Numbered from the stretch's first letter, positions 1 through 6,678 are shown. The stretch is DNA of 8,348 bases from a bacterium (GCA_027622355.1 JAQBZT010000116.1:1-8348); one strand, 5' to 3'. Notes: generated by a model not told the origin, from the letters alone. A program made the numbers and translations.

Positions 1-138
1 ACCATGACAAAGTAAAACTGTGTTTTCCTCGGAGAACTTGCGTTTACCCTTGGGTCGTTTTTCGCGCACCTCAATCTTTACATCCGGGTCGAGAGAGTCA
101 ATCAAATAATCTTTCTGGATGGTCTCGGATTTTTTCAT
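1..138 (-). CDS. Alpha/beta hydrolase, N-terminal fragment (runs off the window)
   Basis: Only the first 46 codons are visible; the reading frame is open to the window edge. The protein begins MKKSETIQKDYLIDSLDP and continues with a basic stretch (REKRPKGKRKF, residues 25-35) and then ENTVLLCHG at 38-46. The last segment has the form of the hydrophobic strand followed by His-Gly that forms the oxyanion-hole side of the active site in alpha/beta hydrolases. A 'VREKRP..G...F...N.VL..HG' start is, from memory, typical of a proteobacterial alpha/beta hydrolase subfamily of unknown substrate. The nucleophile, acid and histidine lie beyond the window, so activity cannot be judged. The ATG at 138 is supported by a GGAG element 5 nt upstream (plus strand 144-147). 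It is the last gene of the minus-strand series and is preceded by an AT-rich spacer with a palindrome, so it may have its own promoter. No signal peptide is seen, so a cytoplasmic location is likely. Confidence 0.7.
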   Translation of the reverse strand, partial: MKKSETIQKDYLIDSLDPDVKIEVREKRPKGKRKFSEENTVLLCHG

Positions 139-180
139 CTTGGCTCCGTATAGATACTCGTCCCATATCCGAAATAGAAC

Positions 181-215
181 CTAAGTAATACTCTTTTTTG
201 CTGACTATTACCTAG
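181..215. promoter_or_regulatory. Interrupted palindrome in AT-rich spacer, possible operator
   Basis: CTAAGTAATA (181-190) and TATTACCTAG (206-215) are inverted copies of each other with 9 of 10 positions matching, separated by 15 nt. Adding the next four bases on each side still gives 11 of 14. The dyad lies 43-77 nt upstream of the hydrolase start at 138, in clearly AT-rich DNA, which is where an operator for a dimeric regulator would be expected. It could also be a chance dyad or a transcript hairpin. I could not assign convincing -35 and -10 boxes around it. Confidence 0.35.
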
Positions 216-238
216 TTTATGCTTGCCCCAAAGGCCTG

Positions 239-346
239 TTATAGAAATATATAGCTGCTTGATTTGGAATTCGCCATGCACAGGTTGAACACGACGGTGG
301 CGAGGACGGCTTCATCGCCGGAGACTAGAGAACGAAGCGAGGTCAT
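239..346 (-). pseudogene. Start of a truncated gene, cut by an IS end
   Basis: An ATG at 346 is preceded by a strong Shine-Dalgarno AAGGAG (plus strand 353-358) with 6-nt spacing, so this was very probably a real translation start. The frame reads MTSLRSLVSGDEAVLATVVFN for 21 codons. At the next codons it enters the 17-nt sequence identical to the right terminal repeat of the IS further right (268-284). After that it reads an unrelated tail and stops at a TAA after 35 codons. The layout fits a gene whose 5' end survives and whose remainder was lost when an IS inserted and then largely disappeared. It lies 133 nt downstream of the intact hydrolase on the same strand, so it may once have been co-transcribed with it. 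I do not recognise the 21 native residues, and a product cannot be assigned. A short intact leader ORF is a less likely alternative. Confidence 0.45.
268..284 (-). repeat. Orphan copy of the IS right terminal repeat
   Basis: AATTCGCCATGCACAGG here is identical over 17 nt to 2827-2843, the right terminal inverted repeat of the insertion sequence, and in the same orientation. Similarity stops at both edges of the 17 nt, so no IS interior is attached. Read on the minus strand it begins immediately after the native codons of the truncated gene that starts at 346, as expected for an IS boundary. It is probably the scar of a second insertion of the same or a closely related element. Confidence 0.6.
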
Positions 347-479
347 GACGGACTCCTTGGAATGAAGGTCGAATGTGATCTGCTAAGTTTAAGGTGCCGG
401 GCAGCGGTGGCCAGGGTTGAATCTCCCAATTGTTGAGGAGCACACCCCCCGGCCTGGGGAACATGTTTGAACGCTACGG

Positions 480-1661
480 CTAGGCGCCCAGTTTCTCCCG
501 AATCCAGTCCTGCATGTAGGGGAGTCCTATCGACAGGTAGTCGTTTTGGCAGTGCTGCGCGCCTCCGGTCTTCTGGGTGTAGACCTTCATGGATTTGTCC
601 TTCGAGCCAACTGCCTTGTAGAGCGCTTTGGCGTCGCGCAACGGAATCTGCCGGTCGTCCTCCCCGTGGGTCAATAAGAAGGGGCAGCGCATCTTCTGGA
701 CCACGCCATCGAGGCGGAAGTTTTCGAGCTTTTGGAGGACCTCCTCCTGAGATTTCACGTTGAGGACCCAGTAGATGTATTCGGTCGGCACCCCCTGGGC
801 GGCCTTCCCCGCCGAATCGAAGCGACCCTTCCAGGTGTCCCGGTAGTCCCAGGTGGCGCCCCAGGCGACGCAGGCCTTGTAGCGCTTGTCCATGCTGGCG
901 CACCGGGGGGCATAGTAGCCGCCAAGGCTAACCGCCATAATCCCGATTTTCTTGGCGTTCACGTCCTTACGTGATTCAAGATAGTCGATGGCGGCCGAAC
1001 CCGCAGCCTCGTAGTCGTAGCGGAGGTAGCTCTTGTGAAATCGGATAGCCTCTCCCGTGCCGGGACCGTCCACGAACAGGCAACTCATCCCCCGGCGGAT
1101 CAGGCCGTCTGCGGCGCGAATGAACACGATTTCCTTGGAGGTGTCGAGCCCGTCGAAGAGGACGACGACGGGGGGCCTGGCCTTCCGGGTGTTCTCGGCG
1201 TGGACGAAGTAGGCGGGAAGCTTTTCGCCGTCGTGGGTGGTGATCGTGACGTGTTCAGTCCTCGGGCGGTCGGTCAGGCGGAGGTAGCGGTGGAAGCAGT
1301 CGATCGAGGTCCGGAAGGCACTGAGGGATTTTCTGTCCTTGGGCTGGCGAAACCGGTCGCCGATTTGGTAGTAGAGGCAGGCCCGCTTGTAGTGGGCGGC
1401 GGCGGAGAGAAGGTTCCCGTTTTTCTCTTCGCCTATCCCCATGGCGCGGACCCGGCCGCCCATTTTTGTCCACTCGCTGAACCAGAGCTCATCGTCGCCG
1501 AGCTTTTTCGAAAGCGCCCGGCCGACTCGATCCACCTCGCCGATATCGGAGCCCCCCCACTGGGCCGCCGAGATGAGCATGCAGATCGAGGCGGACCATC
1601 GGTAGTCAGTCGGGAAGTAGGTGAACCAAGTGGCTTTACCTGTGGCTTTGACTGGCGGCAT
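480..1661 (-). CDS. Alpha/beta hydrolase, dihydroxypseudooxynicotine hydrolase-like
   Basis: This 393-aa protein has an N-terminal mostly helical region (1-130) and then an alpha/beta hydrolase core. The core carries VVVLFDGLDTSKE (165-177), CLFVDGPGTGE (194-204), the nucleophile elbow IMAVSLGGYYA with Ser245 (241-251), LLTHGEDD with the probable acid Asp336 (329-336), and GGAQHC with the probable catalytic His370 (366-371). The DGL.(S)TKE and DGPG.GE signatures and the N-terminal domain match the group containing 2,6-dihydroxypseudooxynicotine hydrolase, a C-C bond hydrolase of nicotine breakdown, and related FrsA/DUF1100-type proteins. The real substrate is unknown. The elbow reads A-V-S-L-G, with Ala where the classical motif has Gly; small residues are tolerated there. 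The start is firm: AGGAGG (plus strand 1669-1674) lies 7 nt before the ATG. No signal peptide or membrane segment is seen, so it should be cytoplasmic. It follows hyuB on the same strand, now separated by an IS. A diketone or beta-keto acid substrate fed by HyuAB is an inference only. Confidence 0.9.
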   Translation of the reverse strand: MPPVKATGKATWFTYFPTDYRWSASICMLISAAQWGGSDIGEVDRVGRALSKKLGDDELWFSEWTKMGGRVRAMGIGEEKNGNLLSAAAHYKRACLYYQIGDRFRQPKDRKSLSAFRTSIDCFHRYLRLTDRPRTEHVTITTHDGEKLPAYFVHAENTRKARPPVVVLFDGLDTSKEIVFIRAADGLIRRGMSCLFVDGPGTGEAIRFHKSYLRYDYEAAGSAAIDYLESRKDVNAKKIGIMAVSLGGYYAPRCASMDKRYKACVAWGATWDYRDTWKGRFDSAGKAAQGVPTEYIYWVLNVKSQEEVLQKLENFRLDGVVQKMRCPFLLTHGEDDRQIPLRDAKALYKAVGSKDKSMKVYTQKTGGAQHCQNDYLSIGLPYMQDWIREKLGA

Positions 1662-1746
1662 GCGTTTTCCTCCTCTGTGCTCCGCAAAAATTCGATCCCA
1701 CGTAAAATGAACGCTTTAGCATGGTCGCACTATTGGTCGGCCGTGT

Positions 1747-1762
1747 GGCAAAATTCAGCCCA
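1747..1762 (-). promoter_or_regulatory. Possible sigma-54 type -24/-12 element
   Basis: On the minus strand this reads TGGGCTGAATTTTGCC. It keeps the TGG and TTGC blocks of the sigma-54 consensus TGGCAC-N5-TTGCW at the exact spacing, but the CAC part is changed to GCT and the last W to C. It lies 86 nt upstream of the hydrolase ATG at 1661, inside a noncoding leader, which is a sensible place. One partial match of this size can arise by chance in a few hundred bases, so it is only a candidate. Confidence 0.2.
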
Positions 1763-1785
1763 TGCCCAAACTCAAAAGTGTCTTT

Positions 1786-1845
1786 CAGGTAGCCACAGAC
1801 CTCATTTCGCTTTTCATTCTCTTCTTTCGGCCGCGGGGCTACCTG
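1786..1845. repeat. Perfect 9-bp inverted repeat with a 42-nt spacer upstream of the hydrolase
   Basis: CAGGTAGCC (1786-1794) and GGCTACCTG (1837-1845) are exact inverse complements separated by 42 nt. They lie in the leader upstream of the hydrolase start at 1661. The 1675-1914 stretch holds no supported gene. The arms could be paired binding sites for a regulator, and they lie just upstream of the possible sigma-54 element, or they could be a long-looped hairpin. No T-run follows on either strand, so a terminator is unlikely. Confidence 0.25.
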
Positions 1846-1914
1846 GCCGCAGAGAACCCGTCCTGTCCAAAAACTCGACCGAACCGAGGGTGAGGTAGAT
1901 TTCCCTGATAATTC

Positions 1915-1931
1915 CCTGTCCCTGGCGCATT
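1915..1931 (+). repeat. Left terminal inverted repeat of the IS
   Basis: CCTGTCCCTGGCGCATT aligns with the reverse complement of 2827-2843 without gaps, differing at three of 17 positions (the 6th, 8th and 14th). It abuts the ATTC duplication. Confidence 0.8.
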
Positions 1932-1936
1932 CCTGA

Positions 1937-2754
1937 TCAAGCGCGAATCGGTGTGTGAAACAGTCCCCGGCAATGTGCCAGCCATGCAAAATTTCTTAAA
2001 TCCGCCTGAGTAGGCAGTCCCTTCCCGCCGGCATCATCGGGAGTCTTCAAATCCAGCGCCCGATGAACCCGGTGGGCATTGTAGTAATCCTTGAACTCTC
2101 CCAGTTTCTCTTCCAGATCGCGTTTGTTCCAGAAGAGCATCTGATCCAAGTATTCCCGCCGAATCGTGCCGATGAGTTTTTCGGTAAAAAAGAAATCGGC
2201 ACATGGGGAACGGTTTTGATCCCCTCGATTTCCCGAATACGTAATTGGCCTGCCATTGATGATATCTGAACAAGGAATCATGATCCGAGCTGAGATAGCG
2301 CGGGGCGCCTCTGCCAGCGGTCGCCTGATGGAACATCCGGCAGCGCGCCGGGCCATCGACATCGCCTGCGTGGATACCCAAGCCGATGGTTCTCCTTGTG
2401 AACTGGTCCATGACGAGAAGAACCCTTGGGACCGGGCTTGCCCCTTCTTTTGGAGGAGTAGAGCAGGCGGTATTTGTGCTTCTTCAGTGCCCGGTGAAAA
2501 CCCAAGATCGTCGATGGTTTTAGAATGATGGCAGACCGCCGAGTGCGTCGTTCACCAAGGAAACTCCCTAGTAAACCGATATAGAGGCGATCGAAAGGAG
2601 TAAGATTGGGCGCCCGGTGCCTGGAGCGGCTGATGATGAGAAGCTGCTGTTTCAGGAGGAGATTTTCAGCAATGAGTGCTTTCCTCCCGCCCGGTCTGAG
2701 CAGCTTGGCAAATGTGGCCAGGATGTGGGCGGAAAGCAGGAAAATATGTTTCAT
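1937..2754 (-). pseudogene. Broken DDE transposase with integrase core (frameshifts and internal deletion)
   Basis: Four pieces of one transposase lie in order on the minus strand. The N-terminal piece from ATG 2754 (MKHIFLLSAHILATFAKLL..., through SRSRHRAPNL and KPSTILGF to KPGPKGSS) ends near 2412. It is followed directly, in another frame, by MDQFTRRTIGLG and SSDHDSLFRYHQWQAN, which carries the second Asp of the DDE triad. A frame change near 2242-2247 leads to LRIREIEGIKTVPHVPIS. Another, at the A-run near 2186-2196, leads to LIGTIRREYLDQ, with the Glu of the triad, and NAHRVHRALD, ending at TGA 1937. Between PGPKG and MDQFTRR, relatives I remember carry roughly 90 more residues, including a helix-turn-helix and the first catalytic Asp; these are gone. 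The protein is therefore certainly inactive. No good ribosome-binding site is visible before 2754. Confidence 0.88.
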
Positions 2755-2803
2755 GGCGGGGGAGCTTAGGGAGAAGGGTTCTTGGGGGCAAGGCGACGAA
2801 AGA

Positions 2804-2815
2804 CCTGAATTCAGG
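2804..2815. repeat. 12-bp perfect palindrome near the right IS end
   Basis: CCTGAATTCAGG is self-complementary over 12 bp and lies 11 bp inside the right terminal repeat. It may be a subterminal transposase or host-factor site of the element, or chance. No counterpart is seen near the left end. Confidence 0.3.
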
Positions 2816-2826
2816 CTAAACTTATC

Positions 2827-2843
2827 AATTCGCCATGCACAGG
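2827..2843 (-). repeat. Right terminal inverted repeat of the IS
   Basis: AATTCGCCATGCACAGG on the plus strand is the inverse of the left end at 14 of 17 positions and abuts the ATTC duplication. An exact copy in the same orientation occurs at 268-284. Confidence 0.82.
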
Positions 2844-2855
2844 ATTCATCAACTA

Positions 2856-4514
2856 CTATTCATAGACATTCTCAACGGTCCGTCGCGTGATAACACCGTT
2901 CGCCAAGTCAAGGCGCACCGCTTCTTTTGGTCGTTTCTTCGGATTTCCATACCCCCCTCCGCCTGGAAGCCTGAGAGTAAGAATGTCTGCCAGGTTCAGC
3001 CAGAAGGTGCGGCCCGAGGGAATGGGTTTTCCGTTCAGGAGAATATCCCCGGGAGCTCCTGGCCCTCCGCCAGCCATCCCCTCGGGAGGGAAATCCCCCC
3101 GCCGGTAGACCAATGCGACGCGCCCAGGGGTATTCGCCAGCATCTGGAAGCTGACCTCTTGGCCCGCTCCGCCGCGGTATCGCCCCGCCCCCCCGCCGTC
3201 CGGCCGGATCGCCTGGCTCAGGACCCGGAGCGGGAATTCACGTTCCATAATTTCAGCTGGGATGCAGGAAATATTCGTCGGGAAAGAAAGGTTCGCCAAA
3301 CCGTCCGACATGGGGTTGGCCCCCTGCCCGCCCGCGAAGAAGAAGATACCCGAGTATGGCTTTCCGTTATCGTCCGCTCCGCTCAGGACAAATCCCGAGA
3401 AAGGAAAGCCGGCTTCGCCGGGAATCCGCTCCGGGATGACGGAGGCGAGCGCCTTATATACCGCCGCTGGAAGGTAGTGGCCCGCTGAGGCGCGCGCCGC
3501 CACCGCGGAGGGGCGCTGCGCATTCAGATAGGAGCCGGGCGGGGCGTACACCGTGATGGGCCGGAAGGCCCCCTGATTGTTGGGCACCTCCGGAGAGAGG
3601 AGGCACTTTAGTCCGTAGCAGGTGTATGCAAACGTGTAATTCATGACCGCGTTGAGGGAGGTGCGGGTCTGAGGAGAGGAGCCGGTATAGTCCACTCGGA
3701 GCTTCGACCCCTTCACGGTCAGCGCAATACATAGGGTGAGGGGTTTCCCCGGTTCGTAGCTTTCCACCATCATCTCAGCGCGGTAGGTTCCGTCGGGAAT
3801 CTCCCGGATGCCTTTCCGCATGGCCATTTCAGAACGATTCTTCACCTCCATACCTATGGTGGCCAGATCCTTCAGGTGGTGCTCGTCCAGCAACTCTCCA
3901 ACCCGGGTTTCGATCTGGGCACAGGCCCCTAGCAGGGCCCGGACATCTCCCATCACCTGCTCGGGAACCCGAACATTGTTCTCGATAAGCTCAACCACAA
4001 AGGGATTCCACTTCCCCGCTTCGATGAGCTTTACCGGTGGGATGAAAAGCCCCTCCTCATGGACGTCGCGGCTGTCCGGGCTGCGGTAGCGTCCGCCGAT
4101 GTCCGTCATGTGGGCGATGGCGCCGGCAAATCCGATGAGCCGCTCCCCCCGGAATAGCGGAACGGCCATCGTGATGTCGGGCAGGTGGCCGGTGCACAGC
4201 CACGGATCGTTCGTGACGATGACGTCTCCTTCCTGCAGGGAAGAAGGCGGGAAGCGCTTCAGGAAGCCCTTCACCGAGATCGGGAGAGTCCCGATGAAGC
4301 TGGGGATGCTCCGGCCGGACTGGGCAAGACCGTCCCCCTCGGCGTCCAACACCATGCAGGCGTAGTCGTGGTTCTCCCGGACGATGGTGGAGAAGGAAGA
4401 ACGTTGGAGAATGCCCGCCGCCTCATCGCAAATGGCAATGAGGCGGCTCCAGACAATTTCAAGCGTAAAAGGATCAATTCTCTTCTTCGAGGTCTGCTTC
4501 GTTGAGCGCGCCAT
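2856..4514 (-). CDS. hyuB: Hydantoinase B/oxoprolinase family subunit (HyuB)
   Basis: This 552-aa protein is the usual length for the HyuB subunit of hydantoinase/oxoprolinase, acetophenone carboxylase and caprolactamase type enzymes. Family signatures are visible in order: IVRENHDYAC (44-53), VIVTNDPWLCTGHLPDI (98-114), AHMTDIGG (134-141), HEEGLFIPPVKL (152-163), VDYTGSS (274-280), PNNQGAFRPI (311-320), RPDGGGAGRYRGGAG (437-451) and PGGGGYGNP (517-525). His135, Asp138 and His152 resemble the metal-binding His/Asp cluster of the equivalent acetone carboxylase subunit; that is by analogy. It should pair with the HyuA encoded just upstream: HyuA uses ATP to form an activated phosphate, and HyuB completes ring opening or carboxylation. 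The ATG at 4514 has AAAGGA (4521-4526) 6 nt upstream, touching the hyuA stop codon, so translation is probably coupled. The C-terminus stops at ...ENVYE, a few residues before where relatives usually end in a YGV-like tail. Two TAG codons in tandem follow. The substrate cannot be read from sequence. Confidence 0.95.
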   Translation of the reverse strand: MARSTKQTSKKRIDPFTLEIVWSRLIAICDEAAGILQRSSFSTIVRENHDYACMVLDAEGDGLAQSGRSIPSFIGTLPISVKGFLKRFPPSSLQEGDVIVTNDPWLCTGHLPDITMAVPLFRGERLIGFAGAIAHMTDIGGRYRSPDSRDVHEEGLFIPPVKLIEAGKWNPFVVELIENNVRVPEQVMGDVRALLGACAQIETRVGELLDEHHLKDLATIGMEVKNRSEMAMRKGIREIPDGTYRAEMMVESYEPGKPLTLCIALTVKGSKLRVDYTGSSPQTRTSLNAVMNYTFAYTCYGLKCLLSPEVPNNQGAFRPITVYAPPGSYLNAQRPSAVAARASAGHYLPAAVYKALASVIPERIPGEAGFPFSGFVLSGADDNGKPYSGIFFFAGGQGANPMSDGLANLSFPTNISCIPAEIMEREFPLRVLSQAIRPDGGGAGRYRGGAGQEVSFQMLANTPGRVALVYRRGDFPPEGMAGGGPGAPGDILLNGKPIPSGRTFWLNLADILTLRLPGGGGYGNPKKRPKEAVRLDLANGVITRRTVENVYE

Positions 4515-4525
4515 GCCAATTCCTT

Positions 4526-6670
4526 TTATGATTTGAGACGGATGACAAGGTTCCCGTGGGAGTCCACGCTGAATTTTCCGGATTTACCGATCAAGGTCGT
4601 ACTCTCGCGCTCCTCGACGAGGGCGGGTCCGCGGTATTCCCTGGCGGTGGCCAAGCTGTAACGGGAGTAAACGTCCGCATTACAATATCCTCCCGCTTCT
4701 CTCAGATAGATCCGGCGTTTTCCGATAAGACCTGCTTTCCCTTCCCCATGCGCACCGCCGGTGTGCTGCCAGTTGAGCCGAAGAGACGGGCGGGGACCAC
4801 GGGCGGAAAGACGAAGATTCACCATCTCCAACGTGACGTTGTCCACCGACCGTCCATAGAGCTTTTGGTATTCCCGCCAGAAGGCGCGCCGAATGGCGGG
4901 GATGCTTTTGGCGCTCAGGGCGCCGACCGGGAGGGGAACACGGATCTCGTAACCCTGTCCGACGTAGCGGATGTCGGCCGAGTAAGCCAGGACAATTTGC
5001 TTTTCCGGAACCCCGGCGAGCTTGAGATAACTCTTCGCTTCTTTCGAAAGGTCCGCCTGGGACTTCCGAAAGCGTTTCCAATCGAGTTCATCCACGAGAC
5101 CGTAGTGGGTCTGGACGAGATCAAAGGCCATTGGGGCGGTGAGCTGGCCCAGGGAAGAAATCACTCCGGCACCCGCAGGGCAGATCAGTTCACGGATGCC
5201 CAGCTTCGCAGCCACGGAATAGGCGTGCAGCGGACCCGCCCCTCCAAAAGCCATCAAACTGAACCTACGCGGATCCTCCCCCTGCTCGGCGATGTGTACG
5301 CGTGCCGCGTCGGCCATGTTTTCGCTGACCAGGTCACAGATCCCCGCCGCGGCCTCTTCAAGGGTCACTTTGAGGGGGACAGCGCAATGCTCGTTGATGG
5401 CCCGCCGGGAAGCGTTTTCGTCCAGCGCCATGTCCCCGCCCAGGAAATAATTGGGGTTCAGATAGCCCAAGACGAGGTTTGCGTCCGTGACGGTGGGAAG
5501 CGTCCCACCCTGGGAATAGCAGGCCGGGCCCGGATTCGCCCCGGAACTGTCGGGCCCCACTTTCAGCAAGCCCAAATCGTCGAGCCGGGCAATGCTCCCC
5601 CCGCCCGCACCAATCTCAATGAGTTCAATGGCCGGAATGCGGAGGGGGAAGCCGGAACCCCGCTTGAACCGCCTTACACGAGCCACCTCAAATTCCCGTG
5701 CAACGGCCGGTTCACCATTTTGAATGAGGCAGAGCTTGGCCGTCGTCCCTCCCATGTCAAACGAGAGGAGATCCGGTCGCCCGATCAGCCGGCCGAGTGC
5801 GCCCGCCGCGAGAACTCCTGCTGCTGGCCCCGACTCAATGATCCGGACAGGAAACACCTTGGCTGCCTCGGCCGCCCGCGCGATCCCCCCGTGGGAGAGC
5901 ATGACGAAAAGCTCGCCCCGGAACCCTTCTTTCCCGAGGCCCCCGGCGAGCCGATCCAAATAGTTCTCCACAAGCGGCTTTACGTAGGCATCGATCGTGG
6001 TGGTGACGGTCCGCTCAAACTCTCTCGCCTCAGCGGAAACCTGAGAGGAAAGGCTGACGCTGATACCAGGCGCCGCCTTCGAGATAATCTGCGCCGCTTT
6101 CCGCTCGTGTTCCGGATTTGCATAGGAGTGCAAGAAGGAAACCGCGATCGACTTGACACCAGCGCGCTTCAGTTTACGGGCGGCGGCATCGATTTCATCT
6201 TCCGCAAGGGGAGCAATCGTCTTGCCAGAAGGATCAATCCGCCCGCCCACCTCGTAGCGCAAGGCCCGAGGAATTAATGGCTCGGGAAAAGCAATGTACA
6301 GATCGTAAATGTCGTACCTGAGACCCGTTCCAAGCTCGAGCACATCCCGAAATCCCTTCGTCGTGATCAGGCCAGTGAGTGGCCCCTTGCGCTCGATGAC
6401 GGCATTGGTGGCCACCGTGGTGGCGTGGATCACCGCGCGGATCCGGTCGGAGGAAATACTTCCTTTCGCCAGGAGGCTCCGAAACCCTTTCAGGGCCCCC
6501 AGCGATGGGTCCTCGGGAGTGGACAAAACCTTCTCAGCATAGAGGGTTCCTTTTCCCTCCCGCCAAAGGGTGAGGTCGGTGAAGGTGCCGCCGATATCGA
6601 TGCCCACCAGCCAATCACCGCCTCTGGTGAACAAGCGGTGTTTGGTCTTTTCAATTTTCGATCTAGGCAA
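4526..6670 (-). CDS. hyuA: Hydantoinase A/oxoprolinase family subunit (HyuA)
   Basis: This 714-aa protein has full family length. It shows the ASKHA-type nucleotide-binding signatures: GIDIGGTFTD (23-32, phosphate loop), ATTVATNAVIERKG (83-96), LSHGGIARA (258-266), ESGPAAG (279-285), FDMGGTTAK (304-312), GAGGGSIA (354-361), GPACY (381-385) and FGGAGPLHA (475-483). A C-terminal acetophenone-carboxylase-like domain covers about 525-705. It is the ATP-dependent subunit that works with HyuB. Members hydrolyse hydantoins, 5-oxoproline or lactams, or carboxylate acetone or acetophenone, and the motifs do not separate these. The start is a TTG at 6670: an in-frame TAA occurs 5 codons upstream, and AAGGAG lies 8 nt before the TTG. 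The next possible starts, TTG at codon 13 and GTG at codon 22, lack this spacing. The stop overlaps the hyuB ribosome-binding site by one base and the genes are 11 nt apart. It follows the TRAP permease by 79 nt. Cytoplasmic; no membrane segment. Confidence 0.95.
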   Translation of the reverse strand: MPRSKIEKTKHRLFTRGGDWLVGIDIGGTFTDLTLWREGKGTLYAEKVLSTPEDPSLGALKGFRSLLAKGSISSDRIRAVIHATTVATNAVIERKGPLTGLITTKGFRDVLELGTGLRYDIYDLYIAFPEPLIPRALRYEVGGRIDPSGKTIAPLAEDEIDAAARKLKRAGVKSIAVSFLHSYANPEHERKAAQIISKAAPGISVSLSSQVSAEAREFERTVTTTIDAYVKPLVENYLDRLAGGLGKEGFRGELFVMLSHGGIARAAEAAKVFPVRIIESGPAAGVLAAGALGRLIGRPDLLSFDMGGTTAKLCLIQNGEPAVAREFEVARVRRFKRGSGFPLRIPAIELIEIGAGGGSIARLDDLGLLKVGPDSSGANPGPACYSQGGTLPTVTDANLVLGYLNPNYFLGGDMALDENASRRAINEHCAVPLKVTLEEAAAGICDLVSENMADAARVHIAEQGEDPRRFSLMAFGGAGPLHAYSVAAKLGIRELICPAGAGVISSLGQLTAPMAFDLVQTHYGLVDELDWKRFRKSQADLSKEAKSYLKLAGVPEKQIVLAYSADIRYVGQGYEIRVPLPVGALSAKSIPAIRRAFWREYQKLYGRSVDNVTLEMVNLRLSARGPRPSLRLNWQHTGGAHGEGKAGLIGKRRIYLREAGGYCNADVYSRYSLATAREYRGPALVEERESTTLIGKSGKFSVDSHGNLVIRLKS

Positions 6671-6678
6671 ATCCTTTA

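Larger units (their letters stand above)
1915..2843 (-). mobile_element. Decayed insertion sequence, rve/DDE transposase type (IS3/IS481-like)
   Basis: The element is 929 bp. Its ends are CCTGTCCCTGGCGCATT (1915-1931) and, on the minus strand, CCTGTGCATGGCGAATT (from 2843 to 2827), which match at 14 of 17 positions. It is flanked by ATTC on both sides. It contains one transposase gene on the minus strand, which is broken. The transposase lacks roughly 90 codons relative to relatives I remember, so the intact element would have been about 1.2 kb. It sits 12 nt past the hyuB stop and has not damaged that gene. Family assignment rests on the integrase-core (rve) motifs and the single-gene layout; I cannot decide between IS3-like and IS481-like. 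It cannot transpose on its own, but its ends look intact enough to be used in trans. Confidence 0.85.
1911..2847. repeat. 4-bp target site duplication ATTC flanking the IS
   Basis: ATTC at 1911-1914 directly precedes the left terminal repeat, and ATTC at 2844-2847 directly follows the right one. A 3-5 bp duplication is usual for IS3-type elements. Extending to a fifth base breaks the match. Four bases alone is weak, but the exact abutment to both repeats makes it convincing. Confidence 0.65.

Noticed and set aside
235..284. Possible 50-bp miniature element bounded by CCTGT and ACAGG
   Set aside because: Only the outer five bases match as inverted repeats. The left side lacks the TGGCG-ATT part of the IS end, and there is no target duplication.
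445..465. Short GC hairpin (CCCC..GGGG) downstream of the hydrolase as a terminator
   Set aside because: The stem is only about 4 bp and no T-run follows on the minus strand.
1035..1898. Plus-strand open frame of 287 codons opposite the hydrolase and its leader
   Set aside because: It is antisense to the intact alpha/beta hydrolase and has low-complexity Gly/Val/Glu composition with no family motifs.
2835..3488. Plus-strand open frame of 217 codons opposite the end of hyuB
   Set aside because: It lies within the antisense of conserved HyuB motifs and shows no protein-family features.
4556..6277. Long plus-strand open frame (573 codons) opposite hyuA
   Set aside because: It is antisense to a complete, motif-rich HyuA. 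The translation has no recognisable domain and is a by-product of GC-rich codon use.
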